Positions 8,561 to 16,875 of a stretch of DNA of 44,492 nt are shown here, piece by piece. The notes under the pieces were generated by a model. That model worked only from the letters and a program-made list of their open reading frames with translations, did no database searches and had not been told where the DNA came from. The DNA comes from Methylobacterium jeotgali (GTDB lineage Bacteria; Pseudomonadota; Alphaproteobacteria; Rhizobiales; Beijerinckiaceae): NCBI RefSeq assembly GCF_022179345.1, contig NZ_BPQR01000002.1, positions 1 to 44,492 on the forward strand, written 5' to 3'. The position numbers and the translations under genes were made by a program. How positions within the stretch are numbered: the stretch's first letter is position 1; every line of letters begins with the position of its first letter.

Positions 8561-9187
8561 CTATCGGTCCGCACCGAGGCGCGCGGCGGCCTCCGCGAGG
8601 CCCGCCCGGATGCGCTCGGGCACCGACGGCGAGGTGCAGACATAGGTCGGGCTCGGATGCGGGACGGCGATCACCGCGAGGTCCGGCCGCAGCCGCTCGA
8701 TCTCGCCCCGCGCCAGCCCGGCGACCCGCCCGGAGAGCACCGCGACGCGGAGGCTCGGCAGCAGGGCGAGCAGCGGTTCGAGATGGACGAGGCCCCGACG
8801 CTGCTCGGCGGCGCGCGGCGCGCGGTTGAGGGCGCCCTCCGCGTGGATCACCCAGGGCACCGCGTTCCAGATCAGGGTATCGGCCCGCGCGATGCCGGCC
8901 TCGCGGAGGAAGCGGAACAGATTCGCGGCCGTGCCGGTCGGGTTGTCCCGCGAGACGAGGCCGGTGCGGCCGATCGAGGGGCCGGGCGTCTCCAGCAGGA
9001 GGAGCATCCGCGCCCCGACGCCGCCGTCGAGGGGATCGGGATCCGGCACCGGCGCGGCGCGCTCCTCGGCGATACGCCGCGCCAGGATGCGCAGCGGCCG
9101 GACATGCGGCGCGTCGAGCAGCCCGTGCCGGGCGGCGACGGCGGAGGGGCCGGCGAGGCTCTTCGGCGTCTCCGGCTCGGCCGCCAA
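8561..9187 (-). CDS. Uracil-DNA glycosylase superfamily protein
   Basis: A protein of about 208 residues with UDG-superfamily landmarks: a motif-1-like block LLLETPGPSIGRTGLVSRDN, LIWNAVPW, and the C-terminal motif-2 HPSPTY. The first block differs from the canonical family-4 GEAPGxxED, and no four-cysteine iron-sulfur pattern is visible, so it is an unusual branch and base specificity is uncertain. The only plausible start in frame is TTG at 9187, 8 bases after the PIG-L stop; there is no clear Shine-Dalgarno, suggesting translational coupling. It is co-directional with the cyclitol cluster but no biochemical link is evident. Confidence 0.72.
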   Translation of the reverse strand: MAAEPETPKSLAGPSAVAARHGLLDAPHVRPLRILARRIAEERAAPVPDPDPLDGGVGARMLLLLETPGPSIGRTGLVSRDNPTGTAANLFRFLREAGIARADTLIWNAVPWVIHAEGALNRAPRAAEQRRGLVHLEPLLALLPSLRVAVLSGRVAGLARGEIERLRPDLAVIAVPHPSPTYVCTSPSVPERIRAGLAEAAARLGADR

Positions 9188-9195
9188 GCGGTTGC

Positions 9196-9942
9196 CTATG
9201 GCAGGGCGAGGCCGGCGGGCAGCACGCCCTCGGCCTTGAAGCGCTCGACCCCGCCCTCCTCCGCGAGGCGGCGGGCGAGGCCCTCGGCGCCGCCGAACTG
9301 GAAGCCGATCTGGGTCGCGTAGGCCCCGCAGGCGGCGGCCTTGGCGGCCTCGGCGGCGCCGTCGAGGGTCACCTGGCGGGTCGGCAGGGACTCGAAGAGG
9401 TCGCGCAGGGGCTGCTTCGGGGCGGCATCGCGGACGGTGTAGGGAAAGTCCCGCCACCACAGCACCGGGACGTCGTGGACGGCCTCGCGCAGGCTCAGGA
9501 CCATCTGGACATGGTCGACATGGCCGCCGATGGCCTGGGGCGCCAGGATCAGGTCGGGCGCCGTCTCCGCGACCAGATCGTGGAGGGCATCGCGGAGCGC
9601 GCCGGCGATGTCGTCCCCGGCGTGGATTGCGCCGAACAGCTCCGGCGCCGAGCCGTAGCCCCGGTGCGGCGCCTCGCGGAACGGCAAGTGCCGAACCTCG
9701 ACGCCGAGGAGGTGCGCGGCCTCGTGATCCTCGGCCCGGCGCAGTGCCATGTAGTCGGCGCTCGCCGGCAGCCCCTTGTCGAGCTGGCAGGCGAGCGCGA
9801 AGCCTTGCGGGTCCGGCACGGTCGCGGTGAAGACCGTCGCCATGACAACCCGCCAGCCCTTCGCGGCGAGCGTCGCCAGGGTGCCGCCACAGGAAAAGGC
9901 GGCGTCGTCGAGATGCGGAGAGAGGGCGAGCGCGGTCGGCAT
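9196..9942 (-). CDS. PIG-L family N-deacetylase (MshB/BshB-like class)
   Basis: Zinc-dependent N-acetylglucosaminyl deacetylase class enzyme, 248 residues. The N-terminal metal motif SPHLDD (residues 8-13) and the later GGHVDHVQ supply the His/Asp ligands typical of MshB, BshB and PIG-L. Members deacetylate GlcNAc joined to inositol (mycothiol, GPI) or malate (bacillithiol). It directly follows the GT4 glycosyltransferase (3-base gap) in an operon that begins with inositol-3-phosphate synthase, which supports GlcNAc-inositol as substrate by inference. Cytoplasmic; ATG at 9942. Last of the eight core genes of the cluster. Confidence 0.9.
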   Translation of the reverse strand: MPTALALSPHLDDAAFSCGGTLATLAAKGWRVVMATVFTATVPDPQGFALACQLDKGLPASADYMALRRAEDHEAAHLLGVEVRHLPFREAPHRGYGSAPELFGAIHAGDDIAGALRDALHDLVAETAPDLILAPQAIGGHVDHVQMVLSLREAVHDVPVLWWRDFPYTVRDAAPKQPLRDLFESLPTRQVTLDGAAEAAKAAACGAYATQIGFQFGGAEGLARRLAEEGGVERFKAEGVLPAGLALP

Positions 9943-9945
9943 GGC

Positions 9946-11184
9946 CTAGAGCAGATGCGGCTCGGCCCGGAAGCGGCAGGTGGGATCGTGGGGAAGATCG
10001 GGGGAGAAGTCCGTCGCCGGCCGCTCTCCTGCGATCTGCGCGTAGACGTCCATGATCTGCCGGCCGACCGTGCGCCAGGAATAGACCCGCCGGCATTCGG
10101 CGAGCCCGTCCGCGGCGATCCGGCGGCGGAGCGTCTCGTCCTCGACCGCGCGAGTCAGGGCGGCGGCGAGCGCCGGCACGTCGTCGGGATCGACCAGGAG
10201 CCCGTTCTCGCCGTCGCGCAGGCAGTCCGAGACGCCGACCGAGTGGGTCGAGACCACCGCGAGACCGGCCGCCATGGCCTCGAGGATCGTGTTGGAGAAC
10301 CCCTCCGCGTAGGTCGGCGAGACGAACACGTCCGCCTGCCGGTAGAGGTCGGGGACGGTTTCGTACTCGGCGTAGCCTGTGAAGCGCAGGGCACCCTCAG
10401 AGAAGCCGAGCTCGGCGGCGCGCTCCTTCGCGGGCTCCACGTCCGGCCCGATGCCGGAGATCACTGCGGAGAAGGGTGTGCCGTGCTCGCGCATCAGCGC
10501 CAGGGCGTCGATGAAGTCGAGGACGCCTTTCCTGCGGTCGACGCGGCCGTGGTAGAACAGGCGCACCGGGCCGGGATGGGGCTTCGGCAGGCCGTCGCCC
10601 GTCCCTTGCGCGAAGCGGGCGGTATCGACGGCGCCGGGCACGATGGTGAAGCGGGCGGGGTCCGAACCAAGGCGCCCGCAGACCTCCGCCACGAAGGATT
10701 TCCCGCCGATCAGCAGGGCGTTGGCATGGGCCAGCACCTCGCACATGGCGACGCGGTGGGTCTCGCAGCAGGAGCCGACCCAGTGTCCGTCGCCGCCCTG
10801 GATCGAGACGACGTTCGGCACACCGAGCCTGCGCGAGGCCAGCAGCACCGCCCAGCCGGTCGGGTAGCCGTACTGCGCGTGCAGGATGTCGAAGGGCTTC
10901 TTGGTGTGCTCGGCCTCGATGGTGGCGACCATCGTCCCGATGTCGCGTTCGAAGTCGCCGCCCGTCTGCTCGCCGATCTGCTCCAGGCCGATCACCTTGA
11001 CGCCGGGCACGGCAGGCGGCGGGCCGCCGCCGTAGACGCGGGTCCCGAAGGAGTCGCCCCGGTACTGGCTGATCATGGTCACGTCGTGCCCGGCCTCGGC
11101 CAGCTCGCGCAGCAGGTTCTGCGCGTAGACGCTCATGCCGGAGATCGCCGGGAAGTAGCGGCGGCTGACGAAGCAGACCCTCAT
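9946..11184 (-). CDS. GT4 family glycosyltransferase
   Basis: Retaining GT-B glycosyltransferase of 412 residues. The N-terminus (VCFVSRRYFPAISGMSVYAQNL) has the usual Gly-rich acceptor loop. The donor half carries FYHGRVDRRKGV and the E-x7-E motif EGFSNTILEA near residue 293, as in GT4 enzymes such as MshA, BshA and WecG-like proteins. In this operon context (ino1, PIG-L) an MshA-like transfer of GlcNAc to an inositol or modified cyclitol is a reasonable inference, but the GT4 family is too broad to prove it. ATG at 11184 overlaps the upstream stop (ATGA), so it is translationally coupled to the TIM-barrel gene. Longer in-frame starts look non-coding. Confidence 0.9.
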   Translation of the reverse strand: MRVCFVSRRYFPAISGMSVYAQNLLRELAEAGHDVTMISQYRGDSFGTRVYGGGPPPAVPGVKVIGLEQIGEQTGGDFERDIGTMVATIEAEHTKKPFDILHAQYGYPTGWAVLLASRRLGVPNVVSIQGGDGHWVGSCCETHRVAMCEVLAHANALLIGGKSFVAEVCGRLGSDPARFTIVPGAVDTARFAQGTGDGLPKPHPGPVRLFYHGRVDRRKGVLDFIDALALMREHGTPFSAVISGIGPDVEPAKERAAELGFSEGALRFTGYAEYETVPDLYRQADVFVSPTYAEGFSNTILEAMAAGLAVVSTHSVGVSDCLRDGENGLLVDPDDVPALAAALTRAVEDETLRRRIAADGLAECRRVYSWRTVGRQIMDVYAQIAGERPATDFSPDLPHDPTCRFRAEPHLL

Positions 11185-12059
11185 CGCGTCACGGTCTCGC
11201 GGATCTCGGTATCGGCCTGCGGCAGGCCGGGGCCGGCCCGGCGGCACTCGCGCAGGTAGTCGAGGGATTGCGGGATCATCCGGTCGGCCCGGTGGCTCTC
11301 GCGGGACAGCTCGACGCAGATCAGCCGCTCGAAGCCGATCCCTTCCAGCGCCGCGAGCACGCCCGGCACGTCCATGTCGCCCTCGCCGAAGGGCAGATGG
11401 ACGTGGACGCCCCGCGCCATGTCCTCGATGGCGACCGTGCCGATCCGGTCGGCGAACTCGGCCACCGCCGCGGCGGGCTCGCGCTCGCCGGTGACGAGGC
11501 AGTGGCCTGTGTCGAGCGCGAGCCTCAATCCCGGAACGTCGAGGGCGGCGAAGTCGTCCAGCGTCTCGATGAGCATGCCCGGCTCGGGCTCCAGGCAGGG
11601 CAGGACGCCCCGCGCCTCGGCGTAGGCCGCGACCTCGGCGAGCCCTTCGACCAGCCAGCCCCGCGCCTCGTCGCGGTCGACGCCCTCGCGGGGCACGCCA
11701 GCCCAGAAGGACACCGCCTCGGATTTCAGGATCGCGCCGATCTCGACGGCGCGCTTGAGGAAGCCGACCCGGCGCGCCCGGCCGGCGGCGTCGGGCGTCA
11801 CAAGGGTGGGCTCGTGCTTGGCGGTCGGGTCGAGGAGGAAGCGGGCGCCGGTCTCGATGACCGAGCCGAGCCCGAGCCGCTCCAGGCGGCTCGCCACGCG
11901 CTCGGCCTCCCGCGCCCAGTCCTCGGCGAAGGGGTCGAGGTGGTGGATGTCGAGCGTCAGCGCCACGCCGTCGTAGCCGGCGCCGGCGATGAGATCCAAG
12001 GCGTCGTCCAGGCGGTGGTTGGCCGCGCCGTTGGTGTTGTAGGCGAAGCGAAGAGTCAC
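11181..12059 (-). CDS. Sugar phosphate isomerase/epimerase-like TIM-barrel protein
   Basis: AP-endonuclease-2/xylose-isomerase-like barrel of 292 residues. Predicted metal ligands fall in the usual order: Glu in CLEPEP, Asp-His in LALDTGHC, His-x-His in VHVHLPFGEGDMD and Glu in CVELSRESH. Relatives include IolE/IolI (inosose dehydratase/isomerase) and hydroxypyruvate isomerase. Because the cluster starts with Ino1 and includes a Gfo/Idh dehydrogenase, an inosose or keto-cyclitol isomerisation is plausible but unproven. GTG start at 12059 overlaps the YcaO stop by 4 bases (GTGA); its own stop overlaps the GT4 start. Confidence 0.88.
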   Translation of the reverse strand: MTLRFAYNTNGAANHRLDDALDLIAGAGYDGVALTLDIHHLDPFAEDWAREAERVASRLERLGLGSVIETGARFLLDPTAKHEPTLVTPDAAGRARRVGFLKRAVEIGAILKSEAVSFWAGVPREGVDRDEARGWLVEGLAEVAAYAEARGVLPCLEPEPGMLIETLDDFAALDVPGLRLALDTGHCLVTGEREPAAAVAEFADRIGTVAIEDMARGVHVHLPFGEGDMDVPGVLAALEGIGFERLICVELSRESHRADRMIPQSLDYLRECRRAGPGLPQADTEIRETVTR

Positions 12060-13666
12060 GCCGCCTGTCCCCTCTGCTCCAGCCGGAACGGCGCGTGGTG
12101 CGATTCCGGCTCCCGGTAGAGCGGATAGTGGCTGCCGACGATCTCTTCCGCCAGAGCGGTGTCGAACAGGGGCTGGCGGCCGTCGAAGCGCTCGATCGCC
12201 TCCGGCGTCAGCCGCACCGGCAGCAGGGTGTCGGTGGCCTGCCCGAAGCGGATCAGCGGGTGGTCGCGCTCCAGAAGCTTGCGGGTGTTGCGCTCACCGA
12301 TCCGGTAGTAGCTCATGGTCTCGACCTCGAGGCCGGGGACGATCGCCTTGACGATGCCGACCCCGCCATCCTGGGGCGAGGCGTCGACGTAGAGCATGTC
12401 GAAGCCGGCCGCGCCCAAGCGCTCGCAGGCGATGCGGCCGCGGGCGTGCCCATCTTCAGCGTGCGTCGTCGGAAGTTCCGCGAACCGCTTGGTGGAGCGC
12501 TCGGAATAGACCGTGTCGCTGAGGATGCCGCGCAGGTCCTCGGGCGGCAGCACGATCCATTCGAGCATCGCCTTCAGCGCCCGGCTCTCTTCGAGATCGA
12601 GGCTCGGCAGCGCCTTCTCGATGAAGCTCCGCACGTAGCCCGGCGGCGTCACCCGCTCGGCGAAGGCGAGCGGCCCGTGGCCGAAGGCCTTGCGGACGCG
12701 GGCGGCCTGGAACTCGAGGAGCGCCTTGCGCAGCGCCCGCTCCCGGTCCGGGTCGCAGGCCTCGCCGCAGGCGGACAGCGCGATCGGAGCCGGCGTGTCG
12801 GCGGGGTTGCGGTCGTAGCCGACCACGTAGACGTTGGTGAGCCCGAACTGGTCGGTGGCGAATTTCGGCAACGCCCGGATGCCGAGCGCGTCCAGCCTCG
12901 CCAGCATGGACGAGGTCTCGGGGCCAAGCCCCTCGAAGCCCTCGCCTTTCGAGAAGTCGAGCATCACGCCCTGGTCGAGGGCGCGGAAGAGAAGGCCGTT
13001 GCCGTCGCGCTGCAGGATCTCGAGCACGCCGTGACCCAGGGCGAAGGACACGTCCGGTCCGGCGCCGAGGCCGTTCGTAATCAGGTTCGTGAACGGCCTG
13101 TAACCCTCGCGCAGCTCGAAGTAATCCGTCGCGGCGACGTCGAGGGGCATCAGCACTGTCTCGCCGGTGCCGAGGCGTTTCGTCTCGGTCCAGTCGAGGG
13201 GCGTGTCGCGGCCGACGGGGGAGCCCGCCGGCAGGCAGAGCGTCAGCGGATCGGCGACGAAGCGGGCGCCGTGGACGCGCACGAGCTCGTCGTACGAGCG
13301 GCGCTCCACCCGCTTGCGCTTCATGAGCGCGACGGTTGGCATCAGGTTCTCGGCGATCTCGGCGACCGCGCCGATCAGCGCCTCGTCGTCGGTGGCGCCG
13401 TAGCCGATGCCGCTCGGCATCGCGCCGACGTAGAACGGGTCGTCGAGGAACAGCGAGACGAACCAGACCGGGATGCCGGTGCGATCGAGGGGAGCCAGGT
13501 TGAAGCCGACGACGCGGCCCTCCGGCAGCACGTCGAGATAGGCGCGCACGGCATCCGGCAGGCGCTCCGGCAGGCCCTCGATGCGGCGGGGCGCGCGGAA
13601 CCGGTAGGGACGGGGCATCCGCGCCGCGTCGCTGCGGGCTCGGCCGTCCTGGTCCTGTTCGGTCAT
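12056..13666 (-). CDS. YcaO-domain protein (ATP-dependent backbone/amide activation)
   Basis: A 536-residue protein with YcaO landmarks: GIGYGATDDEALIGAVAEIAEN (residues 86-107) and TNGLGAGPDVSFALGHGVLE with EILQRDG (196-223) give the two Glu-rich nucleotide/Mg-binding helices, and ACGEACDPDRERALRKALLE with FQAAR (299-324) gives the third. YcaO enzymes phosphorylate amide oxygens to make azolines, thioamides or amidines, usually in peptides. The C-terminus ends in PFRLEQRGQAA and lacks the PxPxP tail of azoline cyclodehydratases. No E1-like partner, TfuA or precursor peptide is nearby. ATG at 13666, 10 bases after the Gfo/Idh stop; stop overlaps the next gene. Substrate unknown. Confidence 0.85.
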   Translation of the reverse strand: MTEQDQDGRARSDAARMPRPYRFRAPRRIEGLPERLPDAVRAYLDVLPEGRVVGFNLAPLDRTGIPVWFVSLFLDDPFYVGAMPSGIGYGATDDEALIGAVAEIAENLMPTVALMKRKRVERRSYDELVRVHGARFVADPLTLCLPAGSPVGRDTPLDWTETKRLGTGETVLMPLDVAATDYFELREGYRPFTNLITNGLGAGPDVSFALGHGVLEILQRDGNGLLFRALDQGVMLDFSKGEGFEGLGPETSSMLARLDALGIRALPKFATDQFGLTNVYVVGYDRNPADTPAPIALSACGEACDPDRERALRKALLEFQAARVRKAFGHGPLAFAERVTPPGYVRSFIEKALPSLDLEESRALKAMLEWIVLPPEDLRGILSDTVYSERSTKRFAELPTTHAEDGHARGRIACERLGAAGFDMLYVDASPQDGGVGIVKAIVPGLEVETMSYYRIGERNTRKLLERDHPLIRFGQATDTLLPVRLTPEAIERFDGRQPLFDTALAEEIVGSHYPLYREPESHHAPFRLEQRGQAA

Positions 13667-13676
13667 GGGGTCTCCG

Positions 13677-14714
13677 TCATGAGAACGGTCCGCCGCCGCC
13701 GCGCTCGCTCTCGTAGGCCTCGCAGACGAGCCGCGCGGTGTGGAGATCGCGCTCGATGGAGTAGGCGTCCCGCTCCGCCGGCCGGCGGAGCGCCGAGCCG
13801 AAGGCGCGCACCTGCTCGGTGAAGGGCGAGGCTTGCCGATCGAAGGGCACATCCTCCGACGCGCCGTCCGAACCGTTCGTGAACGCCAAGTGGCCGCCGG
13901 CGGTCTGGCCCATGGTGTTCAGCGCCACGAGCTGGCCCGCCGTGCCCACCACCTCCAGCCGGCGGCGCGGCAGCGCGTCGGGCGTGTTGTAGGCGACGTG
14001 GAGGTTGGCGAGCACGCCCGACGGCGTGCGGCCGATCAGCAGGGCGCCGTCGTCCACGGCATAGTCCTGGGCGCGGGATTGCGTGAGCGCGAAGATGTCC
14101 GAGATCGATTCGCCGAGTAGATAATCGACGAGGTCGATGCCGTGAGGGGCGAGGTCGATGAGGGCGCCGCCGCCGGCCTGGGCGCCGTCGATGCGCCAGT
14201 TCGTCTGGCCGGGGCAGGAGGTCCAGTCGCGGCCGAGCCAGCAGGCGTAGACGATGCGCACCGCCGTCACCGTGCCGAGCCGGCCCGCCGCGATCGCGGC
14301 GCGGATTGCCCGGTGGGCCGGGTGATGGCGCTGGTCGAAGGCGGTGCCGTAGAAGACGCCGCTCGCCCGCACGGCCTCGGCCATGGCCTCGGCGTCCGAG
14401 AGGAAGGCGGCCATCGGCTTCTCGCAGAGGATCGGCTTGCCCGCCGCCGCCAGCGCCTCGACCGCCTCCCGGTGGAGATGGTTGGGGCTCGCGACGTAGA
14501 CCGCCTCCACCTCGGCATCGGCGATGAGCCCGGCGATGCCGGCGTAGGCACGGGCGCCCTCGCGCTCGGCGGCGGCGCGGGAGTCCGCGCTCGGGTCGCT
14601 CACCGCGACGAGCCGGTGCCCGGCGGCGCGGATGCCCGGCGCCATGTAGTCGCGGGCGACCCAGCCGTAGCCGACGATGCCCCAGCCGACCGCGTCGGAC
14701 ACGGTCTCCCGCAT
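13677..14714 (-). CDS. Gfo/Idh/MocA-family NAD(P)-dependent oxidoreductase
   Basis: Two-domain dehydrogenase of 345 residues. The N-terminal Rossmann motif GIVGYGWVARDY (13-24) is followed by the family's CEKP motif (97-100) and a DLAPHGIDLVDYLLG block holding the catalytic-region Asp/His. Family members include inositol 2-dehydrogenase, glucose-fructose oxidoreductase and UDP-sugar 3-dehydrogenases. Next to Ino1 and a TIM-barrel isomerase, an inositol or sugar oxidation step is the natural inference. ATG at 14714 shares its A with the methyltransferase stop (TGATG), indicating coupling. The longer in-frame start lies inside the methyltransferase gene and was rejected. Confidence 0.92.
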   Translation of the reverse strand: MRETVSDAVGWGIVGYGWVARDYMAPGIRAAGHRLVAVSDPSADSRAAAEREGARAYAGIAGLIADAEVEAVYVASPNHLHREAVEALAAAGKPILCEKPMAAFLSDAEAMAEAVRASGVFYGTAFDQRHHPAHRAIRAAIAAGRLGTVTAVRIVYACWLGRDWTSCPGQTNWRIDGAQAGGGALIDLAPHGIDLVDYLLGESISDIFALTQSRAQDYAVDDGALLIGRTPSGVLANLHVAYNTPDALPRRRLEVVGTAGQLVALNTMGQTAGGHLAFTNGSDGASEDVPFDRQASPFTEQVRAFGSALRRPAERDAYSIERDLHTARLVCEAYESERGGGGPFS

Positions 14715-15898
14715 CACCAGCGCTCCGGCAGGTCGACGAACTCGCGGGTCCGCACGCGGGTGACCGCCTCGGCATCCGACGGGCCGATCCAGTCGAGCCT
14801 CTCGGGGCCGGGGGACCGCAGGGGATAGGTCACGCGGACGGCGTACTCCGCCTCGTAGCGCTCGGACGGCCACACGATCCGGAACATGCCGGTACGATCG
14901 CGCCGGTAGAGCGGGTTGAGGCTGAGCAGCGTGCCCTCGCGCGGCAGGGTCAGGCCGTCGACCACCGAGCGCGGCGCCGGCCGCATGCCCGGACCCGCCA
15001 CCACCGAGAAGGCCTCCGCGTCCCTGAGGTCGCCTGCCTTCCGGGGCGCCGGGGCGCGGGCCTCGACCAGGGCGCCGGTCAGCTCGTCGTCGTCGTAGAC
15101 GAAGCCGTCGGGAAACAGCTCGTCGATCTCATCCGCCGACACCGCGCGGCCGGCGGAGAAGCCCGGCCGATCGCTGTTGTGGATGTGGCTGACCGCGAGC
15201 CAGCCGTCGTCGCCCGCGTTCTGGCGCAGGCATTCGAGCACGCCGGCCTTGTCGTCGAGGAAGTAGAAGGCGTCGTTGCAGATCACGAGATCGGCCGGCG
15301 CGCCGGGGATCGGCCAGTGGGGCGAGCCGGCGTCGAAGCAGACGAGCTGCGCCTCCCTGCCCGTCACCCAGTGCCTCGCCACCCAGAGCTTGGCGAAGAC
15401 CACGTCGGCCCCGGCGACCTTGCAGCCCCGCCGCCTCAGCTCGCGCAGGTAGTGGCCGATGCCGCAGGCAAACTCGAAGACGCAGCGCGGCTCGTTCCAG
15501 TGGGCCTCGAGAAGCGCGAGGCCGGCGAGGAAGGTCGGGTCGCTCCAGCGGTGCAGGAAGTAGTCGCCGACCCGTCCCCAGCCGAGGAGCCGCACCGCGT
15601 CCCGCAGGGTGGCGGTGTCGCGCTCGCGCACGAGGCGCAGGAGGTCGTCGGGATCGGCCGGCGGCCCGTTCCACCAGTCGTCCTGGTCGGCGAGCAGCAG
15701 CGCCAGCGCCTCGTCGGCATCGCCCGAGTCGAGGCGCGCGAGCACGCCCTCGATCAGCTCGATCCGGTTGGTGCGCAGGTAGGGGATGCCGTCGACGACC
15801 GGCCAACGGGCCCCGTTCGACGCATCCGCGAGGGAGTGCGGCGTGTCGGGGCGCAGCGGGTGCCCGGTCTCGGGCGAGAGCAGCTCGAAGGGAATCAT
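14714..15898 (-). CDS. Class I SAM-dependent methyltransferase with degenerate Trm112-like N-terminus
   Basis: A 394-residue protein. Residues 1-41 (LLSPETGHPL, WPVVDGIPYLR) resemble the Trm112/YcaR-type 'C-P-x-TG-x-PL ... PVxDGIPxLL' module but without the zinc cysteines. The methyltransferase core begins with motif I VFEFACGIGHY (140-150), continues with AGADVVFAKLW (motif II) and LVICNDAFYFLDD (motif IV). A C-terminal extension of about 120 residues follows. Small-molecule O-, N- or S-methylation is likely given its cluster partners, but the acceptor is not predictable. ATG at 15898 lies 53 bases after the HD-domain gene, the largest gap in the operon core. Confidence 0.85.
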   Translation of the reverse strand: MIPFELLSPETGHPLRPDTPHSLADASNGARWPVVDGIPYLRTNRIELIEGVLARLDSGDADEALALLLADQDDWWNGPPADPDDLLRLVRERDTATLRDAVRLLGWGRVGDYFLHRWSDPTFLAGLALLEAHWNEPRCVFEFACGIGHYLRELRRRGCKVAGADVVFAKLWVARHWVTGREAQLVCFDAGSPHWPIPGAPADLVICNDAFYFLDDKAGVLECLRQNAGDDGWLAVSHIHNSDRPGFSAGRAVSADEIDELFPDGFVYDDDELTGALVEARAPAPRKAGDLRDAEAFSVVAGPGMRPAPRSVVDGLTLPREGTLLSLNPLYRRDRTGMFRIVWPSERYEAEYAVRVTYPLRSPGPERLDWIGPSDAEAVTRVRTREFVDLPERW

Positions 15899-15951
15899 CC
15901 GGCAGGCTGCCCGCGCTTGTGCGGGCCCGTCTCCAGTCTCGCGATGCGGTT

Positions 15952-16875
15952 TCAGGGAATGCGCATATCCCGCAGCACGCGGTCGTGAAAGTCCTTCACC
16001 GGCCCGGCATGGACGAGCTCCATGTCGTCCAGCACCTGGCCCATGGTGGTCGAGGCGCCGCGCAGGTGCTGCGCGATCTGGAGCACCCGGTCGATGGCAT
16101 CGGCGGCGTGGAAGGCGCGGCCCTCGGCGGTGGCATCGTCCGGCAGGACGGCGCGGGCACGCTCGACCTCCCCGCGAAGCTCGGGCTCCAGCTCGTCCAG
16201 CGCCCACTCCGTCGTCTCGCGCATTACCGGCCCGAGCAGGTCGCCGAGAAGCATCTCGCCGGTGAAGCCGGCATCCGGCATGGCGGCGTTGTGGAAGTGG
16301 TGCGCCATCGCGGCGAGGAAGACGGTGCCGGGATCGGCCCGGTAGAACGGGCTCAGCACCACGCCGTAGACGGCCACGACGAGGCAGTGCTCGGCGTGGT
16401 TCTCCGGCGGCTCGAACAGGATCCGGGGCTTGCCCGGGCAGGTCACGCCGGCCCGCGGCTGCTCGGCGAGCGCGGCGACGAAGGCGGGCACTCGCCCCTC
16501 GGCCATCTCGCGGCGGTTGCGGAGGCGTTCGCGCAGCCGCTCGCGGAGCGCCGGATCGACGGGCTCCGTCACCGCGTCGAAGCCGGCGACGAGCACGCCC
16601 GTCACCTGCTCGTCGGTGAGGCCGGCGGCGCTGAGGAAAGCCTCGTCGAGGTCGCAGAGGCGCGTCGCGGCGAGCGCCGTCGCCGTGATCTCCAGGGCGA
16701 CCTCCTCCGGCGGCACGCCGCCGGTGAGATGCGCCCAGCCTCGGGCGAAGAGCCGCTCGGCGATGGAGCCGAAGCGGCCGGCGGAGCGGACGCGCTTGAG
16801 GTCGCCCGCCTCCACCAGAAGCTCGCGCAGGGCGAGCGGGGCGGCCGGTGCGCTGGCCGCGGCCTGGCTGAGCAT
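15952..16875 (-). CDS. HD-domain-like protein, candidate phosphohydrolase
   Basis: A 307-residue protein whose second half has an HD-type metal site pattern: ENHAEH (His160, His163), then AHHFHNAAMPDAGF (His192, His193, His195, Asp201), and a late FHAADAIDRVLQ Asp. The first 130 residues are helical, Arg/Leu-rich and unrecognised. HD proteins are mostly metal-dependent phosphohydrolases; coming right after inositol-3-phosphate synthase it could dephosphorylate inositol phosphate or GlcNAc-inositol phosphate, but that is inference. It may instead be an HD-fold oxygenase, since MIOX-type cyclitol oxygenases share this fold. ATG at 16875 shares its A with the ino1 stop (TGATG). Confidence 0.7.
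   Translation of the reverse strand: MLSQAAASAPAAPLALRELLVEAGDLKRVRSAGRFGSIAERLFARGWAHLTGGVPPEEVALEITATALAATRLCDLDEAFLSAAGLTDEQVTGVLVAGFDAVTEPVDPALRERLRERLRNRREMAEGRVPAFVAALAEQPRAGVTCPGKPRILFEPPENHAEHCLVVAVYGVVLSPFYRADPGTVFLAAMAHHFHNAAMPDAGFTGEMLLGDLLGPVMRETTEWALDELEPELRGEVERARAVLPDDATAEGRAFHAADAIDRVLQIAQHLRGASTTMGQVLDDMELVHAGPVKDFHDRVLRDMRIP

Noticed and set aside
12056..13666. A thiazole/oxazole-modified peptide (TOMM) cluster
   Set aside because: No precursor peptide, E1-like protein or flavin dehydrogenase is seen, and the YcaO lacks the PxPxP tail.
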